A stretch of DNA of 32,843 nt from Allopontixanthobacter sp034376665 (GCF_034376665.1 NZ_JAXMJI010000035.1:1-32843), one strand, 5' to 3'; positions 1 to 9,058 are shown, counted from the first letter of the stretch. The notes: generated by a model not told the origin, from the letters alone. A program made the numbers and translations.

Positions 1-672
1 TGGATGGGCGCGGAAAACGCCGACATCCAGCCCGATGATACGGTTGCAGTATGGGGCTGCGGCCCAGTGGGCCTGTTCGCGATCCAGTCCGCACTCGTGA
101 TGGGTGCGGCAAAAGTTATCGCCATCGATCACTATCCCCACCGGCTCGAACTGGCGAAGCAGCTTGGCGCCGAGATCATCGACTTCCGCGGCACCGACGT
201 CCGCGAAGCGCTGATGGAAATGTCCGGCGGGCTGGGGGTGGACGCGGTGATCGACGCGGTCGGCATGGAAGCGCACGGTTTTGCCGTCGACAACATGATC
301 GACATCGTGAAACAGAAGGTCGGCGTCGGGGCGGACCGTGCCGGTGCGCTGAAGCAGGCGCTTCTGGCCGTGCGGTTCGGCGGAAAGGTATCCATCCCCG
401 GCGTCTACGGCGGGATGACGGATAAATTCCCTCTCGGCGCGCTCATGGAAAAGGGTCTGCAGGTCCGTTCGGGCCAGACCCATGTGCAGAAATACACCAG
501 GCCGCTGCTCGAGAAGATCGAGGACGGTACGCTGGATACCACATTCCTCATCAGCCACCGTTTGCCGCTCGATGAAGCGGTCAAGGGTTACCGGAATTTC
601 AAGGAGGAACAGGACAGCTGGACGAAGGTGGTCCTCAAGCCGGGAATGCAATTGGCGAACGGTCACGCATAA
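1..672 (+). CDS. Zinc-dependent alcohol/formaldehyde dehydrogenase, C-terminal part (5' end outside window)
   Basis: Medium-chain dehydrogenase/reductase that oxidises an alcohol (or formaldehyde) with NAD(P). The reading frame is open from the first base, so the catalytic zinc N-terminal half lies outside the window. Visible are the Rossmann dinucleotide-binding motif GCGPVG near the start of the fragment, the following acidic strand end (VIAID), and a C-terminal fold typical of the glutathione-independent formaldehyde dehydrogenase-like subgroup, with the inserted segment around DNMIDIVKQKVG. The frame ends in TAA. The next gene is convergent. Substrate cannot be told from this half; the subgroup assignment rests on overall resemblance. 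Confidence is high for the superfamily and moderate for the subgroup. Confidence 0.88.
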   Translation, partial: WMGAENADIQPDDTVAVWGCGPVGLFAIQSALVMGAAKVIAIDHYPHRLELAKQLGAEIIDFRGTDVREALMEMSGGLGVDAVIDAVGMEAHGFAVDNMIDIVKQKVGVGADRAGALKQALLAVRFGGKVSIPGVYGGMTDKFPLGALMEKGLQVRSGQTHVQKYTRPLLEKIEDGTLDTTFLISHRLPLDEAVKGYRNFKEEQDSWTKVVLKPGMQLANGHA

Positions 673-735
673 GGGCTAGAACAGCGTCGAAAAGCGATCG
701 CGATTCTGCAGTTGATCGCCGCCTCGCGATGCCAG

Positions 736-751
736 GGCGCTGAGCAGCGCC
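736..751. terminator. Possible hairpin between convergent genes
   Basis: GGCGCT-GAGC-AGCGCC forms a perfect six-base-pair stem with a four-base loop between the convergent dehydrogenase and small basic protein genes. No T-run follows on either strand, so a classical intrinsic terminator is not demonstrated. Confidence 0.3.
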
Positions 752-791
752 GAGACAGGGCCGCGCTAACTCCGGGAACCCCGTGCGGTCG

Positions 792-1019
792 TCAGCTCGA
801 TCCGCTCTTCTTCCCGCCTTTGCGCGAACTTTCGTGGGTGTCCTTCTTTCCCCGCCCGGAGCCCGATTTGTTGCCTCCACCGGATTCCTTGTTGACCGTC
901 GCCCAGGCGCGGCGCTCGGCCTCCCCCTTGCCGACGCCGCGATCTTCGTAGCTTTCCTCGATATGCTGGGCTTTGCGCTTCTGCTTGTCGGTATAACTCG
1001 ACTTGTCGCCTTGGGGCAT
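792..1019 (-). CDS. Small basic, charged stress-type protein (often named 'plasmid stabilization protein')
   Basis: A 75-residue soluble protein with an N-terminal conserved block (GDKSSYTDKQKRKAQHI, then EAERRAWATVNK) and a low-complexity Gly/Ser/Lys tail. Proteins with this block are common in sphingomonads and rhizobia and are usually annotated as plasmid stabilization protein or hypothetical; I know of no demonstrated biochemical role. An AGGAG Shine-Dalgarno sequence lies about 7 bases before the ATG. It starts 25 bases after the SDR gene, so the two are probably one transcript driven by the stress promoter upstream of the SDR gene. The Lys/Arg-rich helical block could bind nucleic acid, but that is inference. 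Confidence 0.75.
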   Translation of the reverse strand: MPQGDKSSYTDKQKRKAQHIEESYEDRGVGKGEAERRAWATVNKESGGGNKSGSGRGKKDTHESSRKGGKKSGSS

Positions 1020-1044
1020 TCTCCGTCTCCTCTGGTGTCGCGGA

Positions 1045-1917
1045 TCAGATCATCGGTTTGCCGCCGGTCACGGCCACGGTCGCGCCCGAAATATAACTCG
1101 CCTCGTCACTCGCCAGCATCACATAGGGCGGGGCGAGTTCTGCGGGCTGTGCCGGCCTGCCGATCGGATAGTCTTTCCCGAATTCGGCGACGGTATCCTT
1201 CGGCATGGTCGCGGGGATCAGCGGCGTCCAGACTGGTCCGGGGGCGACACAATTGACTCGGACTTTCTTGTCGGCAAGCAATTGTGCAAGGCCCGCCGTA
1301 AAGTTCTGGATGGCACCCTTGGTGGTGGCATAGGGAAGTAGTGACGGATTCGGCTTGTCGGAGTTGATCGAGGCGGTGTTGATGATCGACCCGCCCTCGC
1401 CCATGTGCGGGAGCGCTGCTTTCGCGAGATAGAACATCGCGTGGATATTGGTGGCGAAGGTCTGCTGCCATTCCTCGTCCGGAATGTCCTCGAGATTTTC
1501 AAAACTCATCTGATGCGCGGCGTTGTTGACCAGGATGTCCACTTTGCCGAATTCGGACACCGCGGTTTTGACCACCTCGCGGCAATGCTCAGGATCGCTG
1601 ATATCGCCGGCAGCCAGAGCGCATTTCTGTCCGGCCTTTTCTACCCATTTTCGGGTCTCGGCAGCGTCTTCATCCTCGCAAAGGTAGGAAACGAGAACGT
1701 CGGCCCCTTCGCGCGCGAAGGCAATTGCTACCGCACGGCCGATACCGCTGTCGCCGCCGGTAATTATCGCGGCCTTCCCGTGAAGTCGCCCGTGACCGCG
1801 GTAGCTTTCTTCGCCATGATCGGGCACCGGAGCCATCTGAGCGGTTTTGCCGGGGACTTGCTGTTGTTGTTCCGGAAACGGGGGCTTGGCTGCGTCGGCA
1901 ACGGCTGTATCGGTCAT
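1045..1917 (-). CDS. SDR family oxidoreductase (YghA/glucose-ribitol dehydrogenase-like)
   Basis: NAD(P)-dependent short-chain dehydrogenase of about 290 residues. A roughly 45-residue polar N-terminal extension (run of glutamines, then SYRGHGRLHGK) precedes the Rossmann fold, as in the stress-linked YghA/YdaD branch. Seen are the cofactor motif TGGDSGIG at residues 53-60, NNAA near 131-134, catalytic Ser183 in NTAS, and the YxxxK pair Tyr196/Lys200. A GTG lies directly before the chosen ATG; GGAG spaced six bases from the ATG favours the ATG at 1917 over the GTG at 1920. The small basic gene follows by 25 bases. A consensus EcfG-type promoter lies 31 bases upstream, so expression under general stress is likely. 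The physiological substrate is unknown. Confidence 0.92.
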   Translation of the reverse strand: MTDTAVADAAKPPFPEQQQQVPGKTAQMAPVPDHGEESYRGHGRLHGKAAIITGGDSGIGRAVAIAFAREGADVLVSYLCEDEDAAETRKWVEKAGQKCALAAGDISDPEHCREVVKTAVSEFGKVDILVNNAAHQMSFENLEDIPDEEWQQTFATNIHAMFYLAKAALPHMGEGGSIINTASINSDKPNPSLLPYATTKGAIQNFTAGLAQLLADKKVRVNCVAPGPVWTPLIPATMPKDTVAEFGKDYPIGRPAQPAELAPPYVMLASDEASYISGATVAVTGGKPMI

Positions 1918-1947
1918 CACGCTCTCCAGTATTGGGCTCCTCCCGAG

Positions 1948-1972
1948 AACGAATGCTCCGGCGCGTAGTTCC
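1948..1972 (-). promoter_or_regulatory. EcfG (general stress sigma factor) type promoter
   Basis: On the minus strand the sequence reads GGAAC, then 16 bases, then CGTT, ending 31 bases before the SDR start. This equals the GGAAC-N16/17-CGTT consensus of alphaproteobacterial EcfG sigma factors. Both boxes match fully, which is improbable by chance this close to a start codon. Confidence 0.75.
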
Positions 1973-2079
1973 TTAAAAACAACCGGTTGATAAATGTTAG
2001 CGCGCGCGCAAGCTCACCGGACCGGCGGCGGCTTGCCGCGCGGTCGGGCTCTACAGCATGGCGCTGCCAGCGCGAATTT

Positions 2080-3405
2080 TCAGGTCATCCAGGGTCCGGT
2101 AATCGCGAGTGTCGCTGTGGGACTATAGGAATTGACGAACAGGATTTTTCCGTCGGGCGAGAAACATGCACCTGCCGGTTCTGTTTGCTCCCGCAGCAAC
2201 GCCAGCGGATAAGCTACCCCTTGCGGGGTGATGCCGCGCAGGTGATTGGATACGGTATCGGTGTATTGATCCTCGCACACGATCAGATGGCCGTTCGCCG
2301 CAACCGTCAGATTGTCGCCATAGTTAAATTGATCGGGCGAGGTCGATTCGAAAAACAGGGTGAGCGCATCGGGACCGCCGTTCTTGCCGGGCCGCAGGCG
2401 AAACACCTGCCCAAGCTTGGCAGCGCCGCCGTTGGTGCAGCAGAAATACAGCTCGCCGTCGCCCATGTGGATGCCTTCGCCCCGCGCAAATAGCACCGCA
2501 CCTTCGGCCGCGCCGCGCTTACGCAAATCATCCTCGGGTGCTTCGACATCGTCGAGGTCGATCCAGCGGACCGGATGCAGATCGCCGACTTTCATCGTCG
2601 CACTATCCCAATTGCGGCTGTCGGTGGTGCCGTCTGTCAGCGCCAGCGCCTGCAGTTTGCCGCCTTCGGCCAGTTTGCCAGGAACCTTGGGAACAAAGCG
2701 GTACAGCAGGCTGTCGCCGCGATCCTCGGTTTCATAGACATGGCCGGTGGCGGGATCGACAGCCGCGGCTTCGTGGTTGAAGCGGCCGAGCGCCTTCAGC
2801 GGTGCGGGGTTCACCAACTCGCCGGCATTGGCGGGAACTTCGAACACCCAGCCGTGGCTCTTCCCGTTCCGGTCGGATGCAGGAATGACCGCTTCCTCGC
2901 AGGTCAGCCAGCTGCCCCAGGGAGTAACACCGCCCGCGCAATTGCGGATTGTTCCGGCGAGCGAGCGGTATTCCTGTTCCACCTTGAGGGTGGCCGCATC
3001 CAGCACCAGCGTGGTGGTACCGCCGGCCATCACCTTGCCGTCCAAGGTGTCGTATCCGAAAGGTATCGCCCCGCCCGGATCGTTGTCCGGCATCAATTCG
3101 TGGTTCCGCACCAGCGCCAGCTTGCCGCCGCCCAAATCGAAGCAGCCCATGCCGTCAGCACGGTCCGGCACCGTCAGCCCGTCCGCCATCCTGTCGCCCA
3201 GTTTTGAGATCACCCGGTAGGAAAACCCCTGCGGCAAATCGAGCAGGCCCGCAGGATCGGCAACCAGGGGGCCATAGCCGCCGCCTGCGAATGAACGCCC
3301 GATGGACCGGGAACGGGCTTCGCAACCGCTTGCCAGCAAGGCGGCAAAGGCGGTGCCGGTAGCGGTCAAGAAACGGCGGCGATCGGTGGCGGTAATCTGG
3401 TTCAA
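2080..3405 (-). CDS. PhoX-family (DUF839) phosphatase-like lipoprotein
   Basis: Predicted exported beta-propeller protein of the PhoX/DUF839 family, whose founding members are calcium/iron-dependent alkaline phosphatases. The N terminus carries a Tat-like twin-arginine stretch (RRRFL, residues 9-13), a hydrophobic segment and a lipobox LASGC with Cys28, so it is likely Tat-exported and lipid-anchored. Family signatures are visible: CAGGVTPWGSWLTCEEA in the middle, then a YETEDRGDSLLYRF block. Its 441 residues are shorter than classical PhoX (about 600-700). The start is TTG at 3405, supported by GGAG seven bases upstream; no ATG fits better. It diverges from the DUF2231/sorbosone dehydrogenase pair. 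Phosphatase activity is inferred from family only. Confidence 0.88.
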   Translation of the reverse strand: MNQITATDRRRFLTATGTAFAALLASGCEARSRSIGRSFAGGGYGPLVADPAGLLDLPQGFSYRVISKLGDRMADGLTVPDRADGMGCFDLGGGKLALVRNHELMPDNDPGGAIPFGYDTLDGKVMAGGTTTLVLDAATLKVEQEYRSLAGTIRNCAGGVTPWGSWLTCEEAVIPASDRNGKSHGWVFEVPANAGELVNPAPLKALGRFNHEAAAVDPATGHVYETEDRGDSLLYRFVPKVPGKLAEGGKLQALALTDGTTDSRNWDSATMKVGDLHPVRWIDLDDVEAPEDDLRKRGAAEGAVLFARGEGIHMGDGELYFCCTNGGAAKLGQVFRLRPGKNGGPDALTLFFESTSPDQFNYGDNLTVAANGHLIVCEDQYTDTVSNHLRGITPQGVAYPLALLREQTEPAGACFSPDGKILFVNSYSPTATLAITGPWMT

Positions 3406-3647
3406 GAAACGACTCCGGCAGGTAGGGGGCCCTGTGCTTCCCTACACCAGCTGTATGTACGCACAATGACAGTGGGGAGCTAGCTACCTGACTTCCAAAA
3501 CCTCGCCGCGCTCCTTGGATATCCCGGAGCGGACCTGCAAAAGGATGGTAATTCCGGCACTTTCCGCGGCTTCATTCGTAGAAACGATATTGCCGCGCGG
3601 TGCGTGCGCGCTGTGCACCGTGGCTACTTCGAACAGGAGAGTTGCTG

Positions 3648-4082
3648 ATGGATTCACCAACGCGGCCGGTCCGGCCCTTTATCAACCCGCTGCACGGTAT
3701 CTTCCTTGCGTTTCCGGTAGCACTCTATCCGGCTGCGCTGCTGTCCGACGTTACCTATCTCAACACCGCGGTGATCCAGTGGGCGAATTTTTCGTCATGG
3801 TTGCTGGTCGGGGCGAATTTCTTTGCCGCGCTGGTGCTGGTCTGGGCAGTGATCAGCCTGTTCGCGGGACGGGCGCGCCATGCGCGGGGCCGCGGCATTC
3901 TGTATCTGGTCATCATCGCGATCATGTTCGCAGTGGGCTTTCTGAACTCTCTCCAGCACGCGCGGGACGGGTGGCATTCGGTCGGCACGTTCGGGCTGGC
4001 GATGTCGATTGTCTGTTCGCTTCTGGCGTTGGTGGCGGCGTTCATCGCTTACGGTTCGACTTATCATGGGGAGACACGGTGA
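3648..4082 (+). CDS. DUF2231-type four-helix membrane protein
   Basis: A 144-residue integral membrane protein with about four hydrophobic segments (roughly residues 13-35, 45-65, 83-103 and 113-135). It opens with NPLHGIFLAFPVALYPAALL, the kind of helix with an His-Pro/Phe-Pro kink found in DUF2231 proteins. The ATG at 3648 has CAGGAGA seven bases upstream; a longer in-frame start at 3600 lacks this support. The stop overlaps the start of the next gene as TGATG, so the two are translationally coupled. A role as membrane partner of the downstream periplasmic oxidoreductase is inferred from coupling. No catalytic motif is seen. Confidence 0.8.
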   Translation: MDSPTRPVRPFINPLHGIFLAFPVALYPAALLSDVTYLNTAVIQWANFSSWLLVGANFFAALVLVWAVISLFAGRARHARGRGILYLVIIAIMFAVGFLNSLQHARDGWHSVGTFGLAMSIVCSLLALVAAFIAYGSTYHGETR

Positions 4083-5404
4083 TGAGACGCTTGCTCTATT
4101 CAATTGCGCCGCTCGCCTTCGCGCTCACCGCTTGTCAGGCGGACAGCGACCCCGACATCGAACAGGTCGGCCCGCGCCCGGAGCTGCCTGCGCAGAACGA
4201 TGTGCTGCTGCCCGCGATGACCATTCCGACGCCCGCTGGATGGGGCGGTGAACTTCCGACCGTCCCCGCCGGTTTTACGGTGACCCCGCTCGCGGAGAAC
4301 CTGAAGATTCCGCGCCAGCTGCTGATCCTTCCGAACGGCGACCTCCTGGTTGCCGAAGGGTCGGGCGGAAACGCGCCATCCGTCCGGCCCAAGGACATAA
4401 TCGCCGGTCTGATCAAGAAGCGCGGAAAGAGCTCGGTCAAAGGGGGTGACCGGATCACCCTGCTTCGCGACAGCGACGGCGATGGACAAACCGATCTGCA
4501 AACCACGTTCATCGATGGGTTGGACGCACCCTACGGTTTAGCCTTTGTCGACGGCACGCTTTATGTCGCCAATCAGGACAATCTGGTCAGCTTTGCCTAT
4601 ACCGAAGGCGCGACCAGCATCGACGGACCTGGAACAGAACTCACCAAATTGCCCGCGGTGATCAACCACCACTGGACCAAGGCGATGACGGCCAGCCCGG
4701 ACGGCTCGAAGCTGTATGTCGGCATCGGATCCAACAGCAATGTCGGTGAGCGCGGCATGGATGTGGAGGAAAACCGCGCCGTGATCTGGGAGATAGACCG
4801 CGAGACAGGGGCAAGCCGAATCTTCGCTTCCGGCCTACGCAATCCCACGGCTCTCGATTTCAACCCTTCGACCGGGCAGCTCTGGAGCGTGGTCAACGAA
4901 CGCGACGAACTCGGTCCGCAGCTGGTGCCCGATTACCTGACCTCTGTGCGCGAGGGCGGCTTCTACGGGTGGCCCTATAGCTACTACGGCCGCAATATCG
5001 ATCCGCGCATCCGCCCGCAGCGTCCCGATCTGGTGAAGAAAGCCCTGGTCCCGGATTATGCGCTCGGCTCGCACGTGGCGGCGCTCGGTCTCGACTTCGC
5101 CGAAGGCGGCGGACTTGGCGGCGAATTTGCCGAGGGCGCGTTCGTCGGGCAGCATGGCAGCTGGAACCGCAGCGATCCGTCCGGCTACAAGGTCGTGTTC
5201 GTCCCCTTCACCAATGGCCGCCCGTCGGGCAAGCCGATCGATCTGGTCACCGGGTTCCTGAAGGACGGACATGCCCGCGGCCGACCGGTCGGGGTAGCGT
5301 TTGACCCCCGTCGGGGCGCGCTGTTCGTGGCCGATGACGTCTCCAACACGGTCTGGAGGGTTGCTCCGACAGCTTCGGCTCGATCGCCGGCCGGATCGGA
5401 ATGA
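4082..5404 (+). CDS. Sorbosone dehydrogenase-like (PQQ-dependent sugar dehydrogenase family) lipoprotein
   Basis: A 440-residue beta-propeller oxidoreductase of the glucose/sorbosone dehydrogenase family, probably periplasmic and anchored in a membrane. A lipobox (FALTACQ) places the lipidated cysteine at residue 18. Family features include LLILPNGDLLVAEG, DAPYGLAFVDGTLYVAN, SGLRNPTALDFNPSTGQLWSVVNERDE and the late HGSWNRS block. The frame is open 567 bases upstream of the chosen ATG, but the TGATG coupling to the DUF2231 gene and the clean lipoprotein signal fix the start at 4082. Such enzymes in the family pass electrons from sugars or aldehydes to PQQ and the respiratory chain. PQQ binding is family knowledge, not shown here. 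Substrate is unknown. Confidence 0.9.
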   Translation: MRRLLYSIAPLAFALTACQADSDPDIEQVGPRPELPAQNDVLLPAMTIPTPAGWGGELPTVPAGFTVTPLAENLKIPRQLLILPNGDLLVAEGSGGNAPSVRPKDIIAGLIKKRGKSSVKGGDRITLLRDSDGDGQTDLQTTFIDGLDAPYGLAFVDGTLYVANQDNLVSFAYTEGATSIDGPGTELTKLPAVINHHWTKAMTASPDGSKLYVGIGSNSNVGERGMDVEENRAVIWEIDRETGASRIFASGLRNPTALDFNPSTGQLWSVVNERDELGPQLVPDYLTSVREGGFYGWPYSYYGRNIDPRIRPQRPDLVKKALVPDYALGSHVAALGLDFAEGGGLGGEFAEGAFVGQHGSWNRSDPSGYKVVFVPFTNGRPSGKPIDLVTGFLKDGHARGRPVGVAFDPRRGALFVADDVSNTVWRVAPTASARSPAGSE

Positions 5405-5517
5405 CCGCGGCTAACCAAGCCTGTATTGCGGAACGCCATGGTCACCGTGCGGTATAAGGCACAAAATCGCTGACGTTGTTTGATTTTCTGCTTGCCCGTC
5501 AGTGGCGGCAAGGTGCC

Positions 5518-7686
5518 TCAGAGAGCTACGGAGACGTTTATGAGAGCGTCGGCCCTGCGAACCGACACGCTGGTTGCCGGGCCAAGCGACTGTACATCGA
5601 GATCCAGGCTTTCCGCGCCGCACATCAATCCGTCGAGCGACAGCTTTGAGAGGAAGCACGGCAGCTGGGGCGTGTCGAAATGGACATCGCGCGGCGCGCA
5701 GACCGACATGCCGAGCATGGACTGGGTCAGGTAGAGCGGCGCTGCACTGGACCATGCCTGCGGCGCACAGGCGACCGGGTACAGCGTAGGCCCCCGCCCC
5801 CACTTGCGGCCGAAACCGCAGAACAGTTCGGGAAACCGCTGTTGTTCGAAGTAGAACGATGCGTCGAACAGCGCTGTGAACACCTTGTCTACAGCACCTT
5901 GCAGTCCGTAACGGGAAAATCCCGACGCGATCAGCGCATTGTCATGCGGCCAGATCGAGCCATTGTGATAGCTCATCGGATTGTACCGCTCCTCGTCACG
6001 GGAAAGCGTCCGGATGCCCCAGCCTGAAAAGCAGTCGGGCCTGAGCAGGCGGTCGGCCACAGCCTCTGCGTGTTCCTGACTGGCAATGCCCGTCAGCAGC
6101 GCATGGCCGGCGTTGGACGAAATGACCCGGCAGGCGTTCTTGTCGCCATCGAGCGCAAGCACGTAGCAACCAAGATCGCTGTCGAAGAACGATTCCGCGA
6201 AGCGGCGCTTCAGATCCTCCGCCTTTTCCAGCCATTCGCAGGCAGCATTCCCTTCACCGCGGGCGCGCGACAGTTCGTGCATTGCGCGCCAGGCGCCGTA
6301 GACATAGGCCTGCATCTCCACGAGTGCGATCGGCCCTTCGGCCAGCCTTCCGTCGCGATGCGAGATCGCATCGTGGCTGTCTTTCCAACCCTGGTTGCGC
6401 AGCCCACCCTGATTTCGGCGTCCGTATTCGAAGAAGCCGTCGCCGTCGCGATCACCTGAATCCTCGATCCATCCTGCGGCGGCTTGAATGTTGGGCCACA
6501 GGCGATCGATGGTCTCATTGTCTTGCGTCCGCCGAAAATACTCGCCAGCCAGGAACAGGAACAGGGGCGTGGAATCGACACTGCCGTAATATTTGCGAAA
6601 AGGCACCTCACCCGTATTTGCCATTTCGCCGCAGCGGATTTCGTGAAGGATCTTGCCCGGTTCCGCGTCAGCTTCGGGATCGTCGGTCAGCGCCTGCAAT
6701 TCACCAAGCCGAAGCAAGGTGCCCCGCGCCAGGGAAGGATCGTACCACAGCATCTGGAGCGCCGTGATCAGGGAATCCCGGCCGAAAAGCGTACAATACC
6801 AGGGGATACCGGCATAGGCGACGGGCCCTTGCGGCGATTCCGTGGTCAGCGTGGTAACATCGGCGATCGCGCGCGAAGTCATCTCGTCGAATGCACTGCT
6901 GGATGATCGGATAAGTGGCCGACGATCCAGCGCCTTGCGTCTGCCCGCCCGCAACGCGCGGTACGATTCCAGATAGGCCCGTGTCGGATTCGTGGCTGCG
7001 CTCCCGTCCAGAGCAATACGGGTATAGAATACCTTGCGCTCACCGGGGGCAAGGGTCACGTCGAAGCGCACCTTCTGGGACGACAGGTAATCGGGGGCAG
7101 GTTCAAAAATTATCGAGGAGCGCCGTTCGATTTCGTCGAGCCCGGTATAGAAATAGTCGATCGTGCTTTCACCGGTGACCGGCTGGGCCATCTCGCCGCG
7201 TCTTTTGCGCGTGTCACCGCGCACTTCGAACATATCCCGAAAATCCGTTCCGAGCGTGTACTCGAAACTGAAGCTGACGGCGCTCTCGTCGAAATTGCGC
7301 ACAGATAGACGTTCGTATGCGCTGCCGTGGTACAGGAACAGGGTCCGGCCGAAATGAAGTACTTCGTTACGGACGCGATCGCCCTGCCGGTTTGTCAGGC
7401 GGGCGTTGGTCAGATCCGAAATCATCGCGTCGACACGGTCGTCAACTGCCGAGCCCAGAAGCATCGGATAGGTTCCGCATATCGTCAGCCGCCAGAAGCA
7501 CAGGTGGCGGGTGTCGCGAAAATAGATCCCCTCCGGCGCGCATTCGCTGGCAACGATATCGCCATGCGGGTCCAACAAGGCGAAAGCATCGCCATGTTTG
7601 ACCGCGCGCAGATCGCGGTCCTGGATCGAACTTGCGGGCTGCACCTGATGCAGGGCGCTCGCGGGTTCTACGTCATCTGTGGGCAT
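5518..7686 (-). CDS. Glycogen debranching N-terminal domain / amylo-alpha-1,6-glucosidase family protein
   Basis: A 722-residue cytoplasmic protein with no signal peptide. The first third matches the glycogen-debranching N-terminal beta domain (HGDAFALLDPHGDI, then IYFRDTRHL). The rest is an (alpha/alpha)6 barrel with IPWYCTLFGRDSLITALQM, GDGFFEYGRRNQGGLRNQGWKDS and MSYHNGSIWPHDNALIA, as in the amylo-alpha-1,6-glucosidase-like clan. Candidate acids lie in FGRDS and NQGWKDS. AGGAACAGGA lies upstream of the ATG. It follows a GT4 gene on the same strand with a 114-base gap, a pairing that suggests making and trimming of an alpha-glucan or glucosyl compound. Exact linkage specificity cannot be read from sequence. 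Confidence 0.88.
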   Translation of the reverse strand: MPTDDVEPASALHQVQPASSIQDRDLRAVKHGDAFALLDPHGDIVASECAPEGIYFRDTRHLCFWRLTICGTYPMLLGSAVDDRVDAMISDLTNARLTNRQGDRVRNEVLHFGRTLFLYHGSAYERLSVRNFDESAVSFSFEYTLGTDFRDMFEVRGDTRKRRGEMAQPVTGESTIDYFYTGLDEIERRSSIIFEPAPDYLSSQKVRFDVTLAPGERKVFYTRIALDGSAATNPTRAYLESYRALRAGRRKALDRRPLIRSSSSAFDEMTSRAIADVTTLTTESPQGPVAYAGIPWYCTLFGRDSLITALQMLWYDPSLARGTLLRLGELQALTDDPEADAEPGKILHEIRCGEMANTGEVPFRKYYGSVDSTPLFLFLAGEYFRRTQDNETIDRLWPNIQAAAGWIEDSGDRDGDGFFEYGRRNQGGLRNQGWKDSHDAISHRDGRLAEGPIALVEMQAYVYGAWRAMHELSRARGEGNAACEWLEKAEDLKRRFAESFFDSDLGCYVLALDGDKNACRVISSNAGHALLTGIASQEHAEAVADRLLRPDCFSGWGIRTLSRDEERYNPMSYHNGSIWPHDNALIASGFSRYGLQGAVDKVFTALFDASFYFEQQRFPELFCGFGRKWGRGPTLYPVACAPQAWSSAAPLYLTQSMLGMSVCAPRDVHFDTPQLPCFLSKLSLDGLMCGAESLDLDVQSLGPATSVSVRRADALINVSVAL

Positions 7687-7800
7687 ACTGCCGATCCTGT
7701 TCCTGCTCCGTGATGGGTTGCTTCAAGGTTCCAGAGGCCAGCGGCTCAACAGCGACGAGCGGCGCAATTGATGCCAAACCTCCAGGCAGCGGGCAGCCGG

Positions 7801-8928
7801 TCATCCGCGGCGCAATTCTTCAGTTTCGGCGATCAGCTGATCGTAAATCCGCAAATAATCCTTTGCCATCCGCCCGACTGTGAAACGCGCGTCAAAGCGG
7901 GAGCGGACCTTGGCACGGTCGAACGCCAGTACCTCGGAAACTGCGGCTATCGCTTCGTCCATACTGCCCACAATGCGCCCGCTCACGCCGTCCTCCACGA
8001 CTTCGGGCACCGACCCGTTCTTCCATGCAATGACCGGCGTTCCGCATGACATCGCCTCGATCATGACGAGGCCGAACGGCTCCGGCCAGTCGATCGGAAA
8101 CAGCAGCGCCGCAGCGTTGCCGAGCAGATCGGACTTCTGCCGCTCGTCGATTTCCCCGATATATTCGACGCAACCATGCGCATCAACCATCGGCCGGATC
8201 TGATCGTTCCAATACGCCTCGTCCACCTTGTCGATCTTGGCAGCGATCTTGAGCGGCATACCGGCCTTTACCGCGATCTCGATCGCCCGGTCGGGCCGCT
8301 TTTCGGGAGATATACGGCCCAGGAACACCAGGTAATCGCCACTTGCGGGATTGAACGGAAGCAACTGCGGCGGCAAACCATGATACACGGTGTCCACCCA
8401 ATTGACTGGCGGTAAAGGTTTTCGCTGATAGTCCGAGATGGAGACCAGCGGCACTTGCGAGAATGCCCGGTAGCAACCAAAAATATCCGGGATGTCCAGG
8501 CGCCCGTGCAACGTGGTCAGCGTCGGCGTGTTCCAGTGGATGACCGCCGGGTAGTGGACCAGATCGATGTGGAAATGCACGATATCGAATTCATCCAACC
8601 GGCGGCGTATGCCTTCGACCATCGCAAGGTGATGCGGCACCAGATTGATAGCACCATCGATCAGGCGCAATGCTTGCTGCACACATGGAACAAGTTCGGC
8701 ACGTGTCGTGGAGTCGCCAGACGCAAACAACGTGACGTGATGTCCCTGGCGGACAAGTTCTTCAGTAAGGAAATGAACGATCCGTTCCGTTCCCCCATAG
8801 AGTTTGGGCGGGCAGCTTTCCGCCAGAGGAGCAACCTGAGCGATGCGCAGAACGGGTTTGATTTGCTCCTTCTGCCGAGACGTCGGCTTTTCGTTACCAG
8901 GCGCTAACTGCCCGTCATTGCTGTTCAT
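7801..8928 (-). CDS. Glycosyltransferase family 4 protein
   Basis: A 375-residue GT-B fold retaining glycosyltransferase. The N-terminal acceptor domain has the loop KLYGGTERIVHFLTEEL. The C-terminal donor domain has YLVFLGRISPEKRPDRAIEIA and the E-x7-E signature in EPFGLVMIEAM followed by SCGTPVIA. These are standard GT4 features for binding a nucleotide-sugar donor. No signal peptide or membrane segment is seen. It lies upstream of the debranching-type glucosidase on the same strand and may share its transcript. Donor and acceptor are unknown; glycogen, trehalose-like or sucrose-type products are all possible. An upstream GGGAAC gives only weak Shine-Dalgarno support. Confidence 0.9.
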   Translation of the reverse strand: MNSNDGQLAPGNEKPTSRQKEQIKPVLRIAQVAPLAESCPPKLYGGTERIVHFLTEELVRQGHHVTLFASGDSTTRAELVPCVQQALRLIDGAINLVPHHLAMVEGIRRRLDEFDIVHFHIDLVHYPAVIHWNTPTLTTLHGRLDIPDIFGCYRAFSQVPLVSISDYQRKPLPPVNWVDTVYHGLPPQLLPFNPASGDYLVFLGRISPEKRPDRAIEIAVKAGMPLKIAAKIDKVDEAYWNDQIRPMVDAHGCVEYIGEIDERQKSDLLGNAAALLFPIDWPEPFGLVMIEAMSCGTPVIAWKNGSVPEVVEDGVSGRIVGSMDEAIAAVSEVLAFDRAKVRSRFDARFTVGRMAKDYLRIYDQLIAETEELRRG

Positions 8929-9058
8929 CGCGATTGTTCCCGAGACGATGCAGGCGATTGGCCGCAGGATTTTTGGCGGCGGTGAGCAGGGGTTCTATGA
9001 CCATAACTCCCTGCCGAGCCGCCGGTATTGCTATTACCGACCACTGGCCAAAGGGTTC

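Noticed and set aside
3515..4081. In-frame upstream extension making a 629-residue protein with the sorbosone dehydrogenase-like gene
   Set aside because: It overlaps the DUF2231 gene in another frame, and the lipoprotein signal plus TGATG coupling place the start at 4082.
5470..5502. CTGACG/CGTCAG inverted repeat between convergent genes as a terminator
   Set aside because: Loop of 21 bases and no T-run; too weak to call.
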